From the NCBI GenBank assembly GCA_019426215.1, contig CM033401.1:22573134-22637133 (forward strand): DNA of 64,000 nucleotides, in the 5' to 3' direction. The position numbers and the translations under genes were made by a program. This DNA comes from Buddleja alternifolia (taxonomy: Eukaryota > Streptophyta > Magnoliopsida > Lamiales > Scrophulariaceae). Shown here in pieces: positions 1 to 10,491 of the stretch. The notes below the pieces were generated by a model. The model did not search any database, was not told the DNA's origin, and worked only from the letters and a program-made list of their open reading frames with translations. Position 1 is the first letter of the stretch. Each line of letters starts with the position of its first letter.

Positions 1-1322
1 AAATTTTGGACCAAATATGACTTGAAAACATAACCAAACATAGCCACAGTATTTCAATATATTTTGAAATCGAATTTGAGGACGTTTTCTTCTAGAACAT
101 TGTAGAATTCCGTCTTGGCTTCACGTGGCAACTTGAATCATCCAAATCTGAGGTCCGTGGAGAAAGTTATAAAGAAAACACAATTGTTGCGCTGAAAAGC
201 AAGAAAACGTTTAGACTCTGCATCCGGCGCCTAGGCGCCACCTCACCCGCACCTAGGCACCGGTTAACTTATTCCCCAAGTTATTTAGGCCACCTGGACC
301 ACGCCTAGGCGCCATTTAGGTCACGCCTGGGCACCGATACAACGGTTTTAAAGGTATAAAGGCCAAAAATGAAAGGAAGATGAGGGGGGGGAGTCGGATT
401 CTTGGGGATTCAAGGCGATTTTCTGGGATTTTGAGCCACAAATTGATCAATCTTTGAAGGAGAAGAAGGGGGATTAAGCTAGAGATTGAAGTTCAAGCTA
501 GGATTCATCATCAACCAAGCCTTAGGGAGTTTTACATGCTTTCATTACATGTTTATGTTGATAATTATGTATATGATTGTTATAGATCTTCTTGAGCTAT
601 TGATGATGAGCTAATTTTGTAGAACTAAGGCCATGTGAAAGCCAAATTTATGAGTCAATATATATGAAGTGATTTTTGTATAATTCTCCTATTGCTTTGT
701 GTGTTAATTCTATGTTTTCATTCCAATCATGTGCTTGATAACCATATGCTTGCTATCTTGCCTAATCTAGTCGTTCGAGAGAAAATAGGTTAGGGTTCAA
801 GGGAATTAACACATCATCCGAAACAAATGAGGAATTGCCCCTAGAGATAGGTAAAGATTTCCGGGTGCTGTTAGCCGGGGTCATCTGGGGAAACTCTAGA
901 ACGTTAATGTGTGATTATTGATTAGATTCTCGGATAGACATATTTAGAGAACCGTCAATTAATCATAGGATTATTATGAGTCGAGACATCGGGTAATAGT
1001 TAACTAAGGAGTTTTCCACCAAAGCAATAGGAGTCTAATAATTCGAGGAGTAACCCATATATATTGACGAGTAGATTTGGTCATAGCATGTGCCTTAGTC
1101 ATTTATCATACGTGAGTTTTAATCTATAGCCCGTTTCCTCTTTTATCCTTCGTTTATTCAATCAATTCCTGCAATTTACTTTATTTGTCTTTTCTTTTAT
1201 TGAAAATCTAAAGCTAAAATCCAAGTCTCCGTGATTCGACAACCCGGACTTATTTTGTCCACTTTTATTACTACCACGACTAGTACACTTGCTATCCAAA
1301 CACGTTAGCTATTAGCGTGTCA
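1..1322 (+). repeat. Athila-1 left (5') LTR, truncated by the window edge
   Basis: From about position 47 to 1322 this aligns with the right LTR at 3778-5051 with scattered substitutions. It ends in TGTCA just before the primer site. By offset roughly 100 bases of the LTR lie left of the window. The first 46 bases do not match the corresponding part of the right LTR, so either the LTR is interrupted there or this stretch has been replaced. It contains a palindrome array and a TATA box, annotated separately. Confidence 0.85.
226..360 (+). promoter_or_regulatory. U3 promoter of Athila-1: four CpG-rich palindromes plus TATA box (left LTR)
   Basis: Four copies or decayed copies of the 14-bp palindrome GGCGCCTAGGCGCC lie at 226-239, about 248-261, 300-313 and 322-335. 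Their centres are 22, 52 and 22 bp apart. A TATA box (TATAAA) starts at 355, leaving 19 bases after the last palindrome. Several palindromes here show CpG to CpA changes where the right LTR is intact, as expected from deamination of methylated cytosine. An upstream activating role is inferred from position only. Confidence 0.6.
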
Positions 1323-1327
1323 AGTTT

Positions 1328-1345
1328 TGGCGCCGTTGTCGGGGA
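1328..1345 (+). other. Primer-binding site, tRNA-Asp type
   Basis: TGGCGCCGTTGTCGGGGA begins 5 bases after the LTR end. It differs by one base from the site of Athila-2 at 18435 (TGGCGCCGTTGCCGGGGA). Complementarity to the 3' end of tRNA-Asp is usual for Athila elements. Confidence 0.85.
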
Positions 1346-1417
1346 TTTGTATATTTTAGTTTTTGATTTTATTGTACATATTTGGGTTTGCTTTGATTTT
1401 CTCTGTTTTTTTTTCCA

Positions 1418-1951
1418 ATGCACGAGCGTGATGATTTTAACATACAAGCGTATGAAATAGTAGCGGCATTGGAAAGGTTACTATATAACTTACTTTCTCC
1501 CTTCTCCATGGGTATAGAGGTAATTAATGTGCATGATGGTAAGTTGTCCTCTAGTGTAGGAGATGACATGGTTATTTGTGATGACTATGAGGTTTTTAAG
1601 CATCCAATTGATTCTACATTATCTTTACGCATTGATGTTTTTGATCCTTTTAGTGTTGAGCTTTTTCAGGAAAGAAGAACCAATAATCTCCTCGAGTCCT
1701 ACATCATGAACTCCAAGTTTGTCACTTCAATGGGTGAAGGAAAAAGAGCTAGTGTCCATCACTTAGAGAATAGTCCATGTCATTACCCCACGAATGAGAA
1801 AGAAAGGATGATAAGGGTGTTGATGGATTTTAAACAAATTTTTGAGTGGATGATTGCTTGGTCCCTACTCAAACTACTTTTCACAAACACCGAGCCAAGT
1901 TTCATTCTTGATTGGAGAGTGAACAAAGCATTCATACGTCATCCTCCTTGA
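1418..1951 (+). pseudogene. Relict Athila polyprotein ORF (protease end/linker fused to pol end)
   Basis: This 177-codon ORF is the only sizeable reading frame of Athila-1. Residues about 35-90 resemble the stretch after the aspartic protease in Athila-2 (near 20830-20990): both share an I-x-V/I-x-x-G-x-L...VGD pattern followed by a R/HIDxFD motif and ELFQ/EHFQ. The last residues end in a PP-stop arrangement close to a conserved hairpin, just as the Athila-2 pol ends. So the ORF looks like the remnant of a large internal deletion joining the protease/linker region to the pol end. No protease active site, reverse transcriptase or integrase motif is present. It may be translated, but no enzymatic function can be supported. 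Confidence 0.6.
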
Positions 1952-1965
1952 GCCGACTCGGTAAA

Positions 1966-2014
1966 GTCAAGCTAATGACTATAAACAAGCGCTTCTTGGG
2001 AGGCAACCCAAGTT
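1966..2014 (+). promoter_or_regulatory. 49-bp conserved post-pol block with hairpin (copy 1)
   Basis: Contains a perfect 6-bp stem with 6-base loop, CTTGGGAGGCAACCCAAG, at 1995-2012. The whole 49-base block recurs at 24088-24136 in Athila-2 with one mismatch, although flanking non-coding DNA does not align. It starts 15 bases after the ORF stop. A role in RNA processing, splicing or packaging is inferred. Confidence 0.7.
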
Positions 2015-3612
2015 TGTAAGTTTTTCTTTTCTTTTTGCTTTCGTTTTTGTCTTGTGTTGTTGTTGTTTCTTTTTGTTATGCTCAAGCATGCACTTTTGGT
2101 ATGCTTCTCTTTGAGTCTTGATGGTTTGTATTGTGAGTATATGACATGTAGTAGCCGAGTTTTGCTTTGGAGAAGTTTTCATTGCGGATTTGAGCTTTGA
2201 GCGGATTTCACGTGATTAAGGTTTGCTTTTCAGCATCCTTGTTGTAAGTACTCTCGTTTACCCCCATTGGAGTGCATACGATTGAGTCAACATTGAAGGC
2301 AATGTTGAGCTTAAGTGTGGGGGGTATCGATATGTCGTGTGATCTTGTTTTTAGCTTAAATTTGGGGGAACCGGTGCTATTGCATGTATGTTGTTCTAAA
2401 TTTTTGAGAAAAATCAATCATGACCAAATTCTGTTCTAGGATATTAGCTTGCCAATTGGTGCAATTAGACTTGAGAACTCGAGACAATGACATGATATCT
2501 TGTATATTTCTATTAATGGTCTAAAATGAAAAATTACACATCTTGATTATGCTCATTTCAACCTTAGTTGAGAGTCAATCTTCCCTAGATGATACACGTT
2601 GCACATAAGTCGAAGGTAGAGGGATTGAAAAGGGTTTCCCATCCCGAGACATGTGAGGAGCACCCCCCGGATATATTAACCTAGATTTTTCATGTTGTTT
2701 TGAGATGATTAGTTGCTTAGGGGTTCATAATTGTGTTAATGGAACGAATGATTGAGATGAGATTGGTATGACCTCAAAAATTCGGTCAAGCCAACGAGTA
2801 TTGGAGGTCACCAAAGCACCATTGCCTATATACTATACTCGTTAAGCTAATTTGAGCTTTGCTCAAGCCAATCGGGAATGAGTTGAATAAAAGACCTCGT
2901 TCTATTTCGTGGCCTTTGCCACTCGGGTGATTAAGTTCGTAGGAGTGTCTTAACACTTAGCACCCTAAAACCCTCTGGTTTGGGATTTGTTGACCTAAAG
3001 CCCGTTACATGGGTGGCAAAGAAGATCTAAAGGGGTAGAACATTGCACGGGGCCTTATGTTGTTATAAGCTTAAATCGTTCAAAGCATGTAATGTTAATG
3101 TAAAGTGAATTGAAGTGAGCACAATTTAACCTTAGAGTTGCTTATGATTCGATGAGCTATATCATCTATCGAAAGTTGGTACATATGGGGAATGTTTCCG
3201 AGCATGGTAGGGATGCCTTTCGATCATAATGCCCTAGATCTTATCCCACTACACCCTTTGGAAATTGGTTCAATTCTAGGTGTTGAATGAGCATTGTCTT
3301 CATTTGTGTACGTATTGTTGAGCTTTATTGTCACTTGATTCGTGCCATTGCATCATAGTTCTTATTTCAAGTTGTCTCGATTGGTTTGAACATAACATCC
3401 TTCAATTTTGTGGGTATATCGCATGCAAACCCTCACGAGACTATAACTCGTCCTTTGAGGTAACTTAAAGGTTTAAAGGCTTGTTACACATGCTAAGTGC
3501 AACCGGTTACTCCACGAAAGCGAGTTAGTTAGTAGTTTTCTTTTCGTTTCTCCCTTGTTTGATGATGTTTCCATATCCTAGAATTCTTATTGCTCGAGGT
3601 CGAGCAATTGAT
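2015..3612 (+). other. Athila-1 3' non-coding region
   Basis: About 1.6 kb with no supportable reading frame between the hairpin block and the polypurine tract. Athila-2 has a comparably long non-coding stretch (26398-27990) in the same position, so the length seems to be a shared feature. I see no repeat array or other gene here. Confidence 0.6.
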
Positions 3613-3630
3613 AAGTGTGGGGGGGGGGGT
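3613..3630 (+). other. Polypurine tract of Athila-1
   Basis: AAGTGTG runs into an 11-G tract immediately before the right LTR, whose TGATAAAAG terminus starts at 3631. This is the expected plus-strand primer position. Confidence 0.8.
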
Positions 3631-5051
3631 TGATAAAAGTTGTTTTTACGTGTTTTTAAGCCCTTACGTTTATGTTTTAGATTCATTTATTGCTTGATTT
3701 ATGTCACATATGCGTATAATCTATGTGCTTATTAAAGGTGGAAAATCACTACAATCGACATACAGTGCACAAAAACACAGTATTTCAGTATATTTTGAAA
3801 TCAAATTTGAGGACTTTTTCTTCTAGAAAGTTTTAGAGCTCCGTCTTGGCTTCACGTGGCAACTTGAATCATCCAAATCTGAGGTCCGTGGAGAAAGTTA
3901 TAAAGAAAACACAATTGTTGCGCTGAAAAGTAAGAAAACGGTTTAGACTCTGCATCCGGCGCCTAGGCGCCACCTCACCCGCGCCTAGGCGCCGGTCAAC
4001 TTATTCCCCAAGCCATTTAGGCCACCTGGACCACGCCTAGGCGCCATTTAGGTCATGCCTGGGCGCCGATACAGCGGTTTTAAAGGTATAAAGGCCAAAA
4101 ATGAAAGGAAGATGAGGGGGGGTCGGATTCTTGGGGATTCAAGGCGATTTTCTGGGATTTTGAGCCACAAATTGATCAATCTTTGAAGGAGAAGAAGGGG
4201 GATTAAGCTAGAGATTGAAGTTCAAGCTAGGATTCATCATCAACCAAGCCTTAGGGAGTTTTACATGCTTTCATTACATGTTTATGTTGATAATTATGTA
4301 TATGATTGTTATAGATCTTCTTGAGCTATTGATGATGAGCTAATTTTGTAGAACTAAGGCCATGTGAAAGCCAAATTTATGAGTCAATATATATGAAGTG
4401 ATTTTTGTATAATTCTCCTATTGCTTTGTGTGTTAATTCTATGCTTTCATTCCAATCCTGTGCTTGATCACCATATGCTTGCTATCTTGCCTAATCTAGT
4501 CGTTCGAGAGAAGAAAGGTTAGGCTTCAAGGGAATTAACACATCATCCGAAACAAATGAGGAATTGCCCATAGAGATAGGTAAAGATTTCCGAGTGCTGT
4601 TAGCCGGGTTCATCCGGGGAAACTCTAGAACGTTAATGCATGGTTATTGATTAGATTCTCGGATAGACATATTTAGAGAACCGTCAATTAATCATAGGAT
4701 TATTATGAGCCGAGACATCGGGTAATAGTTAACTAAGGAGTTTTCCACCAAAGCAATAGGAGTCTAATAATTCGAGGAGTAACCCATATATATTGATGAG
4801 TAGATTTGGTCATAGCATGTGCCTTAGTCATTTATCATACGTGAGTTTTAATCTATAGCCCGTTTTCTCTTTTATCCTTCGTTTATTCAATCAATTCTTG
4901 CAATTTACTTTATTTGTCTTTTCTTTTATTAAAAATCTAAAGCTAAAATCCAAGTCTCCGTGGTTCGACAACCCAGACTTATTTTGTCCACTTTTATTAC
5001 TACCACGACTAGTACACTTGCTATCCAAGCACGTTAGCTTTTAGCTTGTCA
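3631..5051 (+). repeat. Athila-1 right (3') LTR, 1421 bp, complete
   Basis: Starts TGATAAAAG after the purine tract and ends TTGTCA at 5051. It carries a better preserved palindrome array than the left LTR: copies at 3958-3971, 3980-3993, 4032-4045 and 4054-4067, then TATAAA at 4087-4092. Confidence 0.9.
3958..4092 (+). promoter_or_regulatory. U3 palindrome array and TATA box (right LTR of Athila-1)
   Basis: Palindromes of the GGCGCCTAGGCGCC type have centres 22, 52 and 22 bp apart. The last ends at 4067 and TATAAA begins at 4087, with 19 bases between, identical to the spacing in the left LTR and in both Athila-2 LTRs. Confidence 0.6.
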
Positions 5052-6401
5052 ATAACACAGACAACCGAAAACACGAAGATGATCATGAGATGGAGAGACA
5101 TGATACAGAACTTCAAAAGGTGTGCAAAAAGAGAGAGTAGATGTGGGAAGAATATTAAGAAGATGAGCAGCCATGTGAATGGCCTCAGCCCAGAATGAAG
5201 GAGGAAGAGAGGCTTGAAAAAGAAGAGAACGCACAACATTATTGATGGTTTGGATGGTTCGTCCGGCTTTACCATTTTGTTGAGATGTGTGAGGACAAGA
5301 AAAACAAAATTGTACGCCATGGGTAGCAAAAAAATATTTAAAAGAATGATTGTCAAATTCACCACCATGGTCACATTGAAAAATTTTAATTTTGAATTTA
5401 AATTGAGTTTGAACATAAGTAAAAAAATTGACAAAAATTTGAAAAGTATCCGATTTATGACGTCAAAGAAAAATCCATAAAAAATGCGAAAAATCATCTA
5501 AGAAAATTAAATAATAACGATAACCACTCAAACTGGGAACAGGAGATGTCCAAATATCAGAATGAATAATATCAAAGAAGTTTTTGCTAGAAGAAATAGA
5601 ACTAAAAAATGGTACACGTTTGTGCTTTCCTAACTGACAAGCATGACAAAGGGAACGAGAATAATCCTTATTACAAGAAATGAAACTACGACTAGAAAGA
5701 AAATTGAAAACTGCAACTCCGGGATGACCGAGACGGCGATGCCAAGTGGAAGAGGATGGAGCCACAGAGGTGATGAGAGCCGAGGAAGATGGATTGAAAG
5801 GATAGAGGTCGCCATCGTTGTCGCGCCGAAGAAGTAACGAATCGGTCCTAAGATCCTTTACAGAAAAATCAAAAGGGTCAAACTCGATCGAGCATTGATT
5901 ATCGCGTGTAAATTTACGAACAGAAATAAGATTTTTAATTAACGAGGGAGAAATAAGAATATTATTGAGAGAAAAGGAACGAGAGAGAGTGGGAAGAGAT
6001 GAGTGACCAATTGAAGTAACCGGAAGTGAAGCACCATTGCCAACAATTATTGAACTTAAATTATCACAAGGTGCAATATTAAAAACATTACCTTTGTGAG
6101 AGGACATGTGAGAACTCACACCTGTATCCAAATACCACTGGTTATCGGGTTGGTTAAGAGTCATGGTCTGATAAAGGACAGAGAGGTTCGTAGCTGTGAG
6201 AGCAAGCTGCTGGGCTTGAGGAGCTGGGCCGGTTGAATCAGCGGATGAAACAAGGGCTGCTGGACCCAAATTCGCTGGGCCATACATAGGTGGAGGCCCA
6301 ATTGGCGCTGGACCGAGAACACCTTGGGCGCTGCTGCTGAAATTGTTGTTGGGAGGGGGCCGGCAGGTTGAAGTGGCCCTGCAATGGACGGTTGAAACCA
6401 A
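5052..6401 (-). pseudogene. Ale-like copia pol fragment: protease and integrase
   Basis: The frame entering from gag changes between about 6340 and 6400, then reads as one frame to 5052 apart from a TGA near 5463. Visible in order are a proline/alanine-rich linker, the aspartic protease with an intact DTG in WYLDTGVSSHM, the GAG-pre-integrase zinc region (RRLGHPG ... CHACQLGKH), and the integrase core with HSDIW (first acidic residue) and, beyond the stop, a HTSQQNGKAGR segment. Family members use these to cleave the polyprotein and insert cDNA. The canonical E of the third catalytic position appears altered in the last segment (GKAGR where VAERR is usual). The fragment ends mid-integrase at the Athila-1 junction. 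Confidence 0.8.
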
Positions 6402-7414
6402 GGATAATTAATGGGCTGACATGAGGTGGCCCAGTTGGTTGAATTTGAGGAGATTTGCGCACATGGGTTGCTGGAATGAGAGAAACTTGAATGGATTGGG
6501 CCAAGTAATTGAGGGCCTTGTGGAGTGTGATAGACGAGTTGATAAAAGTATCCAGAGGTCGAGCCAGCTGAAATATTCGGGCTTGGATGAGAGCCCGTAT
6601 TGTAGTATCCCGAGCGACCACCTCGGTGATTATTACGACCACCACCTCTTCCGCGATTAGCACTATAATTTTGATAATTATTTCGGTTTTGGTTAGGAGA
6701 TGGATTTTGGGGAAAAAGAGCAGTAGCGGAGTCGGATGGTTGTGTATGAGTAGAGAAACGCGTTTCGTAGGATTCGTGAATAAGGAGCAAGTTTCGGACT
6801 TCAGAGAAAGATGGTAGAGGTGGTTTAGCTGTTATGACAGTAACTAGAGATAGGTGTGACTCGGGGAGACCTTGGAGAAGTTGAAGAATTAAGGAGTCAT
6901 CAGTTATGGGAGTGTCAAGATCGGCAAGATTGTCAGCCAAAAATTTCATCTCTTGACAATATTGGGAGATAGATAATGTCCCTTTACGAAGATTATGAAA
7001 TCGCTCATTAAGTTGCATGGAGCGGGATGGTTTATTATTTCAAAAATTAGACTCAATGGCAAACCAAATATCATGAGACGTAGCATATTCAAGATCAAGA
7101 TTTTTTAGCAATTTGATGTCAACAGTGGAGTAAAACCAACGTTTGATAGTGGAGTCAAGAGAGAACCAAGTTTCATCAGTTTTAGAAATTGATTTTGATT
7201 GGCCAATTATGTGATCAAAAACGGAGTAGCTACGGCAAAGATCCATAAACATACCACACCATAATTTATCATTTGAATCGTTTTCCGTTAATTTAAAACC
7301 AAAAGAAGAGTGAACATTACCGGCGGCTAAAGCCGGGTGTAGGGCAGATGGTTTGGACACGGGGTTTTGGCCATGATTTTGTGTTTCGGTAGAAGAGTCC
7401 TCGGTTTGAGACAT
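6161..7414 (-). pseudogene. Ale-like copia gag
   Basis: The likely start is the ATG at 7412-7414 (MSQTEDSS); the frame can be extended upstream to 7477 but without gag similarity. Residues about 30-250 match copia-type gag, with WCGMF, the LDSTIKRWFYSTVD segment and SQYCQEM. The C-terminal part is rich in Asn, Arg and Gly (a GGRNNHRGG stretch), a likely RNA-binding tail; no CCHC knuckle was seen. A TGA near 7040 replaces an arginine codon conserved in the plus-strand relative (NFRNNKP there), cutting the ORF. It normally packages the element RNA into virus-like particles. Confidence 0.8.
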
Positions 7415-7477
7415 TGGAATAAAAAAAATCGAAAGGGAGGTGAAGGAGGAGATTGTAGTAACCGAAACAATTATCAT

Positions 7478-7853
7478 GAAACTAGTGACGAATCACGCAA
7501 GAGAAGAGTAATCGAAAAAATACCTTGATAAATCACTGAGATAACACAATAGAGGAGTAGCCGGCAATGGAGGCTTTATAAAGTGAGAAATTGTGCGTTG
7601 AGGAGAATGACAACGATTTATGCAGAAGGGGAAAAAAGGGAAAAAAATATAAAAGTGGAGCTTTGAAACAAAAATATTGCAAGGCAGCTTGGTGCTTCAA
7701 TGTTGACTGAAGTTGATTAATGGCACCAACGACATAAGTAATAAAAGGAGAGCAGCTTGATGCTTCAATGGCGGCTGGTGTCGATTAATATCACCGGCGG
7801 CAGCGTGAAAAGAAATTAAATTGAGGCCTAGGATTAGGTTAGGCTCGATACCA
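7478..7853 (-). other. 5' leader and primer-binding site of the minus-strand Ale-like element
   Basis: No gene. The minus-strand primer site TGGTATCGAGCC sits at 7853-7842, directly beside the LTR end and close to the usual tRNA-iMet site. The rest is untranslated leader before gag. Confidence 0.7.
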
Positions 7854-7988
7854 TGTTATGATATAATTCTCCTTATTATTGTATTGCACTAATGAAACGT
7901 TTATATAGAGATTACAAGAATAGGAATAATAAAAGAAATAAATAACATTAACATAATAAGAAACCTAAACTACCACAAACTCTTAACA
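7854..7988 (-). repeat. 5' LTR of the minus-strand Ale-like element, 135 bp
   Basis: Plus-strand sequence runs TGTTATGA...CTCTTAACA, giving inverted TG/CA ends; the primer site abuts the left side. The length and AT-rich content match the 134-bp solo LTR at 10492-10625 in the same orientation. Confidence 0.75.
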
Positions 7989-8663
7989 AAGATTTGTCTG
8001 GTAGATTATTGATCATTTCCCCTTAGCTTTATAAGTAATCATTATTGTTACTCTTTATATTTTTCATTTATCTCATAATATTTGTCATACAAATTTAAAA
8101 ATTTATTCATCTAATTCCTATTATACACTTTTGCTTATTATTATTATTTTTATGTTTGATGTATTTCTTTCAATTGGGAAAATATTATTTAAACCTTATA
8201 TAATATGTTTAAAGCAATAGACCACTTCACTTATATATAGTACTCATTCACCATATAAAAATGATCAGCACGTGCATTTTATTAGTAATAAAAGCTGTAC
8301 TATCTTTGGCTGAATAGTAAAAATGTTTAGCGTCCTTCAGTTGTGTGGTTCTTATCATGCCTCCATTCTGTATTCTGTAACTGACAATTCCGATGCTTGA
8401 TCTTAGGTGAGTTTACGATGAAGGTTATCTCCTTTACTTTACACATAAGTTGATAGTTTGTTATTTCCTTTCTCGAACATGTAATATGAAAGTAGTACCT
8501 GAACATTTCCTTTTATTAGCTTATTAAATGCTCATCTTGAACTGATTCACACGGCATACTTATTTTCATTCTAGTGCATAATCTAAGTATTTTCATGGAT
8601 CCTTCCTCTTCTAATTAGTGATTTGATCATTGTTGACTTATTCTTTTTTCGAATCTTTGCAGC
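7989..8663 (+). other. Non-coding host DNA upstream of the NTF2 exon, probably intron
   Basis: AT-rich sequence with no supportable reading frame. It ends in a T-rich tract and TTTGCAG, a good 3' splice site for the following exon. The Ale-like element therefore probably inserted in an intron, or upstream, of this gene. Confidence 0.5.
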
Positions 8664-8969
8664 AAATCCACCAACTTACTATGTCGCTAAATTACACGGG
8701 GATAGAGATTAAGACTGCACATTCTTTAGAATCGTGGAATGCTGGAGTTCTAGTGATGGTTTCGGGTTCTGTGAATGTTACGGATTTCAATGGGAGGAAG
8801 AAGTTCGTGGAAACGTTTTTCCTTGCACCTCAGGAGAAAGGATACTTTGTTCTGAATGACATTTTTCATTATGTTGATGAAGAACAATTTCTGCAGCATC
8901 CAATTGCCTATTTACCCCGGAGCACTCTTGATTCCAACCTCCATTCTTCTGCTACTATTCGAGAACAAG
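8664..8969 (+). CDS. NTF2-domain exon of a G3BP-like (NTF2 + RRM) protein gene
   Basis: An open 102-codon exon bounded by a 3' splice site (TTTGCAG before 8664) and a GT at 8970. The translation contains MSLNYTGIEIKTAHSLESW, GVLVMVSGSV, RKKFVETFFLAPQEKGYFVL and NDIFHYVDEE. These are diagnostic of the C-terminal two thirds of the NTF2-like domain in plant G3BP-type proteins, which carry an NTF2 domain and an RNA-recognition motif and act in stress granules and RNA metabolism. The conserved FFLAPQEKGYFVLND block is intact with no stop. The start codon, first NTF2 helix, next exon (usually an acidic YVLEEEA segment) and RRM were not found up to 13684. It is either one exon of a gene with TE-filled introns or an isolated gene fragment; codon integrity slightly favours recent function. 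Confidence 0.8.
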
Positions 8970-9122
8970 GTTCGTTTTTTCAGTCTAATCTTTTTTTTTT
9001 TTTTTTTTAACTTCGAAAATTTAGTTTTCACCGAAATAGAATCCCTCATCAAGAAAGAAACTAATCAAAATTTGATTCAATCTTCTGCCGACTTGTAAAA
9101 CTGGAGAGCAAGAGAGGTGCTA
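8970..9122 (+). other. Sequence downstream of the NTF2 exon, probable intron
   Basis: Begins with the GT donor and holds a T(18) tract at about 8992-9009. No coding similarity is seen up to the hAT target site. Confidence 0.45.
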
Positions 9123-9890
9123 TGATGAATTAGGGCTGTAAACGAGCCGAGCTCGAGCCGAGCCTGATGAAATTTTCAGGCTCGAGCTCGAGCTCGATTA
9201 TACTTTTTTGAGCTCGAGTTCGAGCTCAAACTCGACGAGCCTCATTTTCTAGGGCTCGAGTTCAAGCTCGAAGTAGATGAGCCGAGCTCAAGCTCGAGCT
9301 CGAGCTTGAAGTAAAAAATAATTTAATTTTTTTTAGAAAATAAAATAAAATATATTCTGCTTTTTAGCTTATAACAATACGTTAATAATGTATAGTATAC
9401 ATTATTCACATATACAATAAGTATTATTAAGATAAATAATAATTAAATATCTTATATTCAATAAGTATTTAGAAAATAGTGGAGGGTGTCGTGAAAATAT
9501 GATTTCATTAAATTATTTATAGAAAAGTATATCATATCAACTAAAATATATAATTTTATAATTGTTGTTGTTATTGTTTTGCACGATTTAAACAAAATAG
9601 GAAAAAAAAGCTTAAATATTATTAAACTATGTTGTATATAAAATTGCAAGTATTATTTTTATGAAATACGAGTATTTTTAGACATATATTAAAAATTAAT
9701 AAAAATTAATATTAAAAGCTCACGAGCATATGAACAACTATAAGTGAACTTGAGCTTGACTCACGAAAAAGCTCGAGCTCGAAAAGCTCGACTCGAGCTC
9801 GAAATAGCTCGAGCTCGAGCTGAGCTCCAGTCGAGCCGGCTCACCATGCTCATGAGCCGGCTCGGCTCACCTTACACCCCTATGATGAAT
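9123..9890. mobile_element. Non-autonomous hAT-type DNA transposon (9131-9882) with 8-bp TSD
   Basis: The element starts TAGGGCTGTAAACGAGCC and ends in the near-inverse GGCTCACCTTACACCCCTA, giving imperfect terminal inverted repeats. It is flanked by perfect 8-bp copies of TGATGAAT at 9123-9130 and 9883-9890, the duplication length of hAT transposons. Both subterminal regions (about 9150-9310 and 9718-9865) are packed with GAGCTCGAGC-type repeats in both orientations, typical of transposase-binding arrays. The AT-rich centre encodes no transposase, so it would need one in trans. Confidence 0.85.
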
Positions 9891-10054
9891 TAGTGTTTTC
9901 TTAGGCTGACCAAATTGATAAAATTAATATCCAACTTTCATATTTTTTAAAACAAATGATGGATTGAGCTGAAAGGAAATATATTGCGACGATTTGCTTC
10001 AGGAAAAGAGTAGACTTTGAGAGTTAAAATTTACAGTGCATTAAACAGAGGTTG

Positions 10055-10088
<34 letters not shown>

Positions 10089-10291
10089 ACGGAGCTAGGA
10101 TACGAAACTTGGGGGCGAATGTAAAAAATTCGGGCAAATCTTAATATATTTAGATTTTGGTGGGGCGAAATGTCAAAAATGAAAATTTTATAGGGGGCAA
10201 AATATCAAAAATAAAAAATTTGTAAGGCAAAGTATTTTTTTCTCAAAGTTGAGGGGGGCGAGTGCCCCGTCATACCCGGGGCCTCGCTCTG

Positions 10292-10330
<39 letters not shown>

Positions 10331-10491
10331 GTGTGCACGCGCACGTAAGCAACCAAAAGAACATTTTGGCACCTCGAATTTCAATTTTTAATGTCAATTT
10401 TACAAATGTTGTGTTTGGTAGACAATTTTCGCAACTATTGTTAAATCTTCATGTAAATTTTTTACAAAGACAAACATAAGCCGCCCCAAGT
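9891..10491. other. Intergenic DNA with TA microsatellites
   Basis: No gene. Holds a (TA)n run at 10056-10085, the small element at 10086-10295 and a second (TA)n run at 10298-10328. Confidence 0.6.
10086..10295. mobile_element. Possible small TIR element between two TA repeats
   Basis: The ends GGGACGGAGCTAGG and (inverse of the right end) GAGACAGAGCGAGG match at 11 of 14 positions. TA runs lie on both sides, as if the element inserted into a TA microsatellite. No coding capacity. The superfamily is unclear, and the TA runs prevent defining a target duplication. Confidence 0.4.

Larger units (their letters stand above)
1..5051 (+). mobile_element. Athila-1: non-autonomous Athila-like (Ty3/gypsy) element, 5' end outside the window
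   Basis: Two LTR copies (1-1322 and 3631-5051) flank about 2.3 kb of internal DNA. A tRNA-Asp-type primer site follows the left LTR and a purine tract with 11 G precedes the right one. The internal region carries only one 177-codon ORF and no reverse transcriptase or integrase. It would therefore depend on proteins from a full-length relative. The 3' edge at 5051 abuts the integrase of an Ale-like copia element, so Athila-1 inserted into that element and the other half lies off the left edge. The 5 bases after the element are ATAAC, the predicted target duplication; its partner is outside the window. Confidence 0.85.
5052..7988 (-). mobile_element. Ale-like Ty1/copia element, 5' half only, interrupted by Athila-1
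   Basis: Minus strand: a short LTR (7854-7988), tRNA-Met-type primer site, gag, protease and integrase run leftwards until cut at 5052 by the Athila-1 insertion. Reverse transcriptase, RNase H and the 3' LTR must lie left of the window. Two in-frame nonsense codons and one frameshift show it is dead. The plus-strand copy at 11777-13684 belongs to the same clade. Confidence 0.85.

Noticed and set aside
5021..5497. 158-codon hydrophobic minus-strand ORF resembling a membrane protein
   Set aside because: It is a shifted frame of Ale-like integrase DNA and runs across the Athila-1 boundary.
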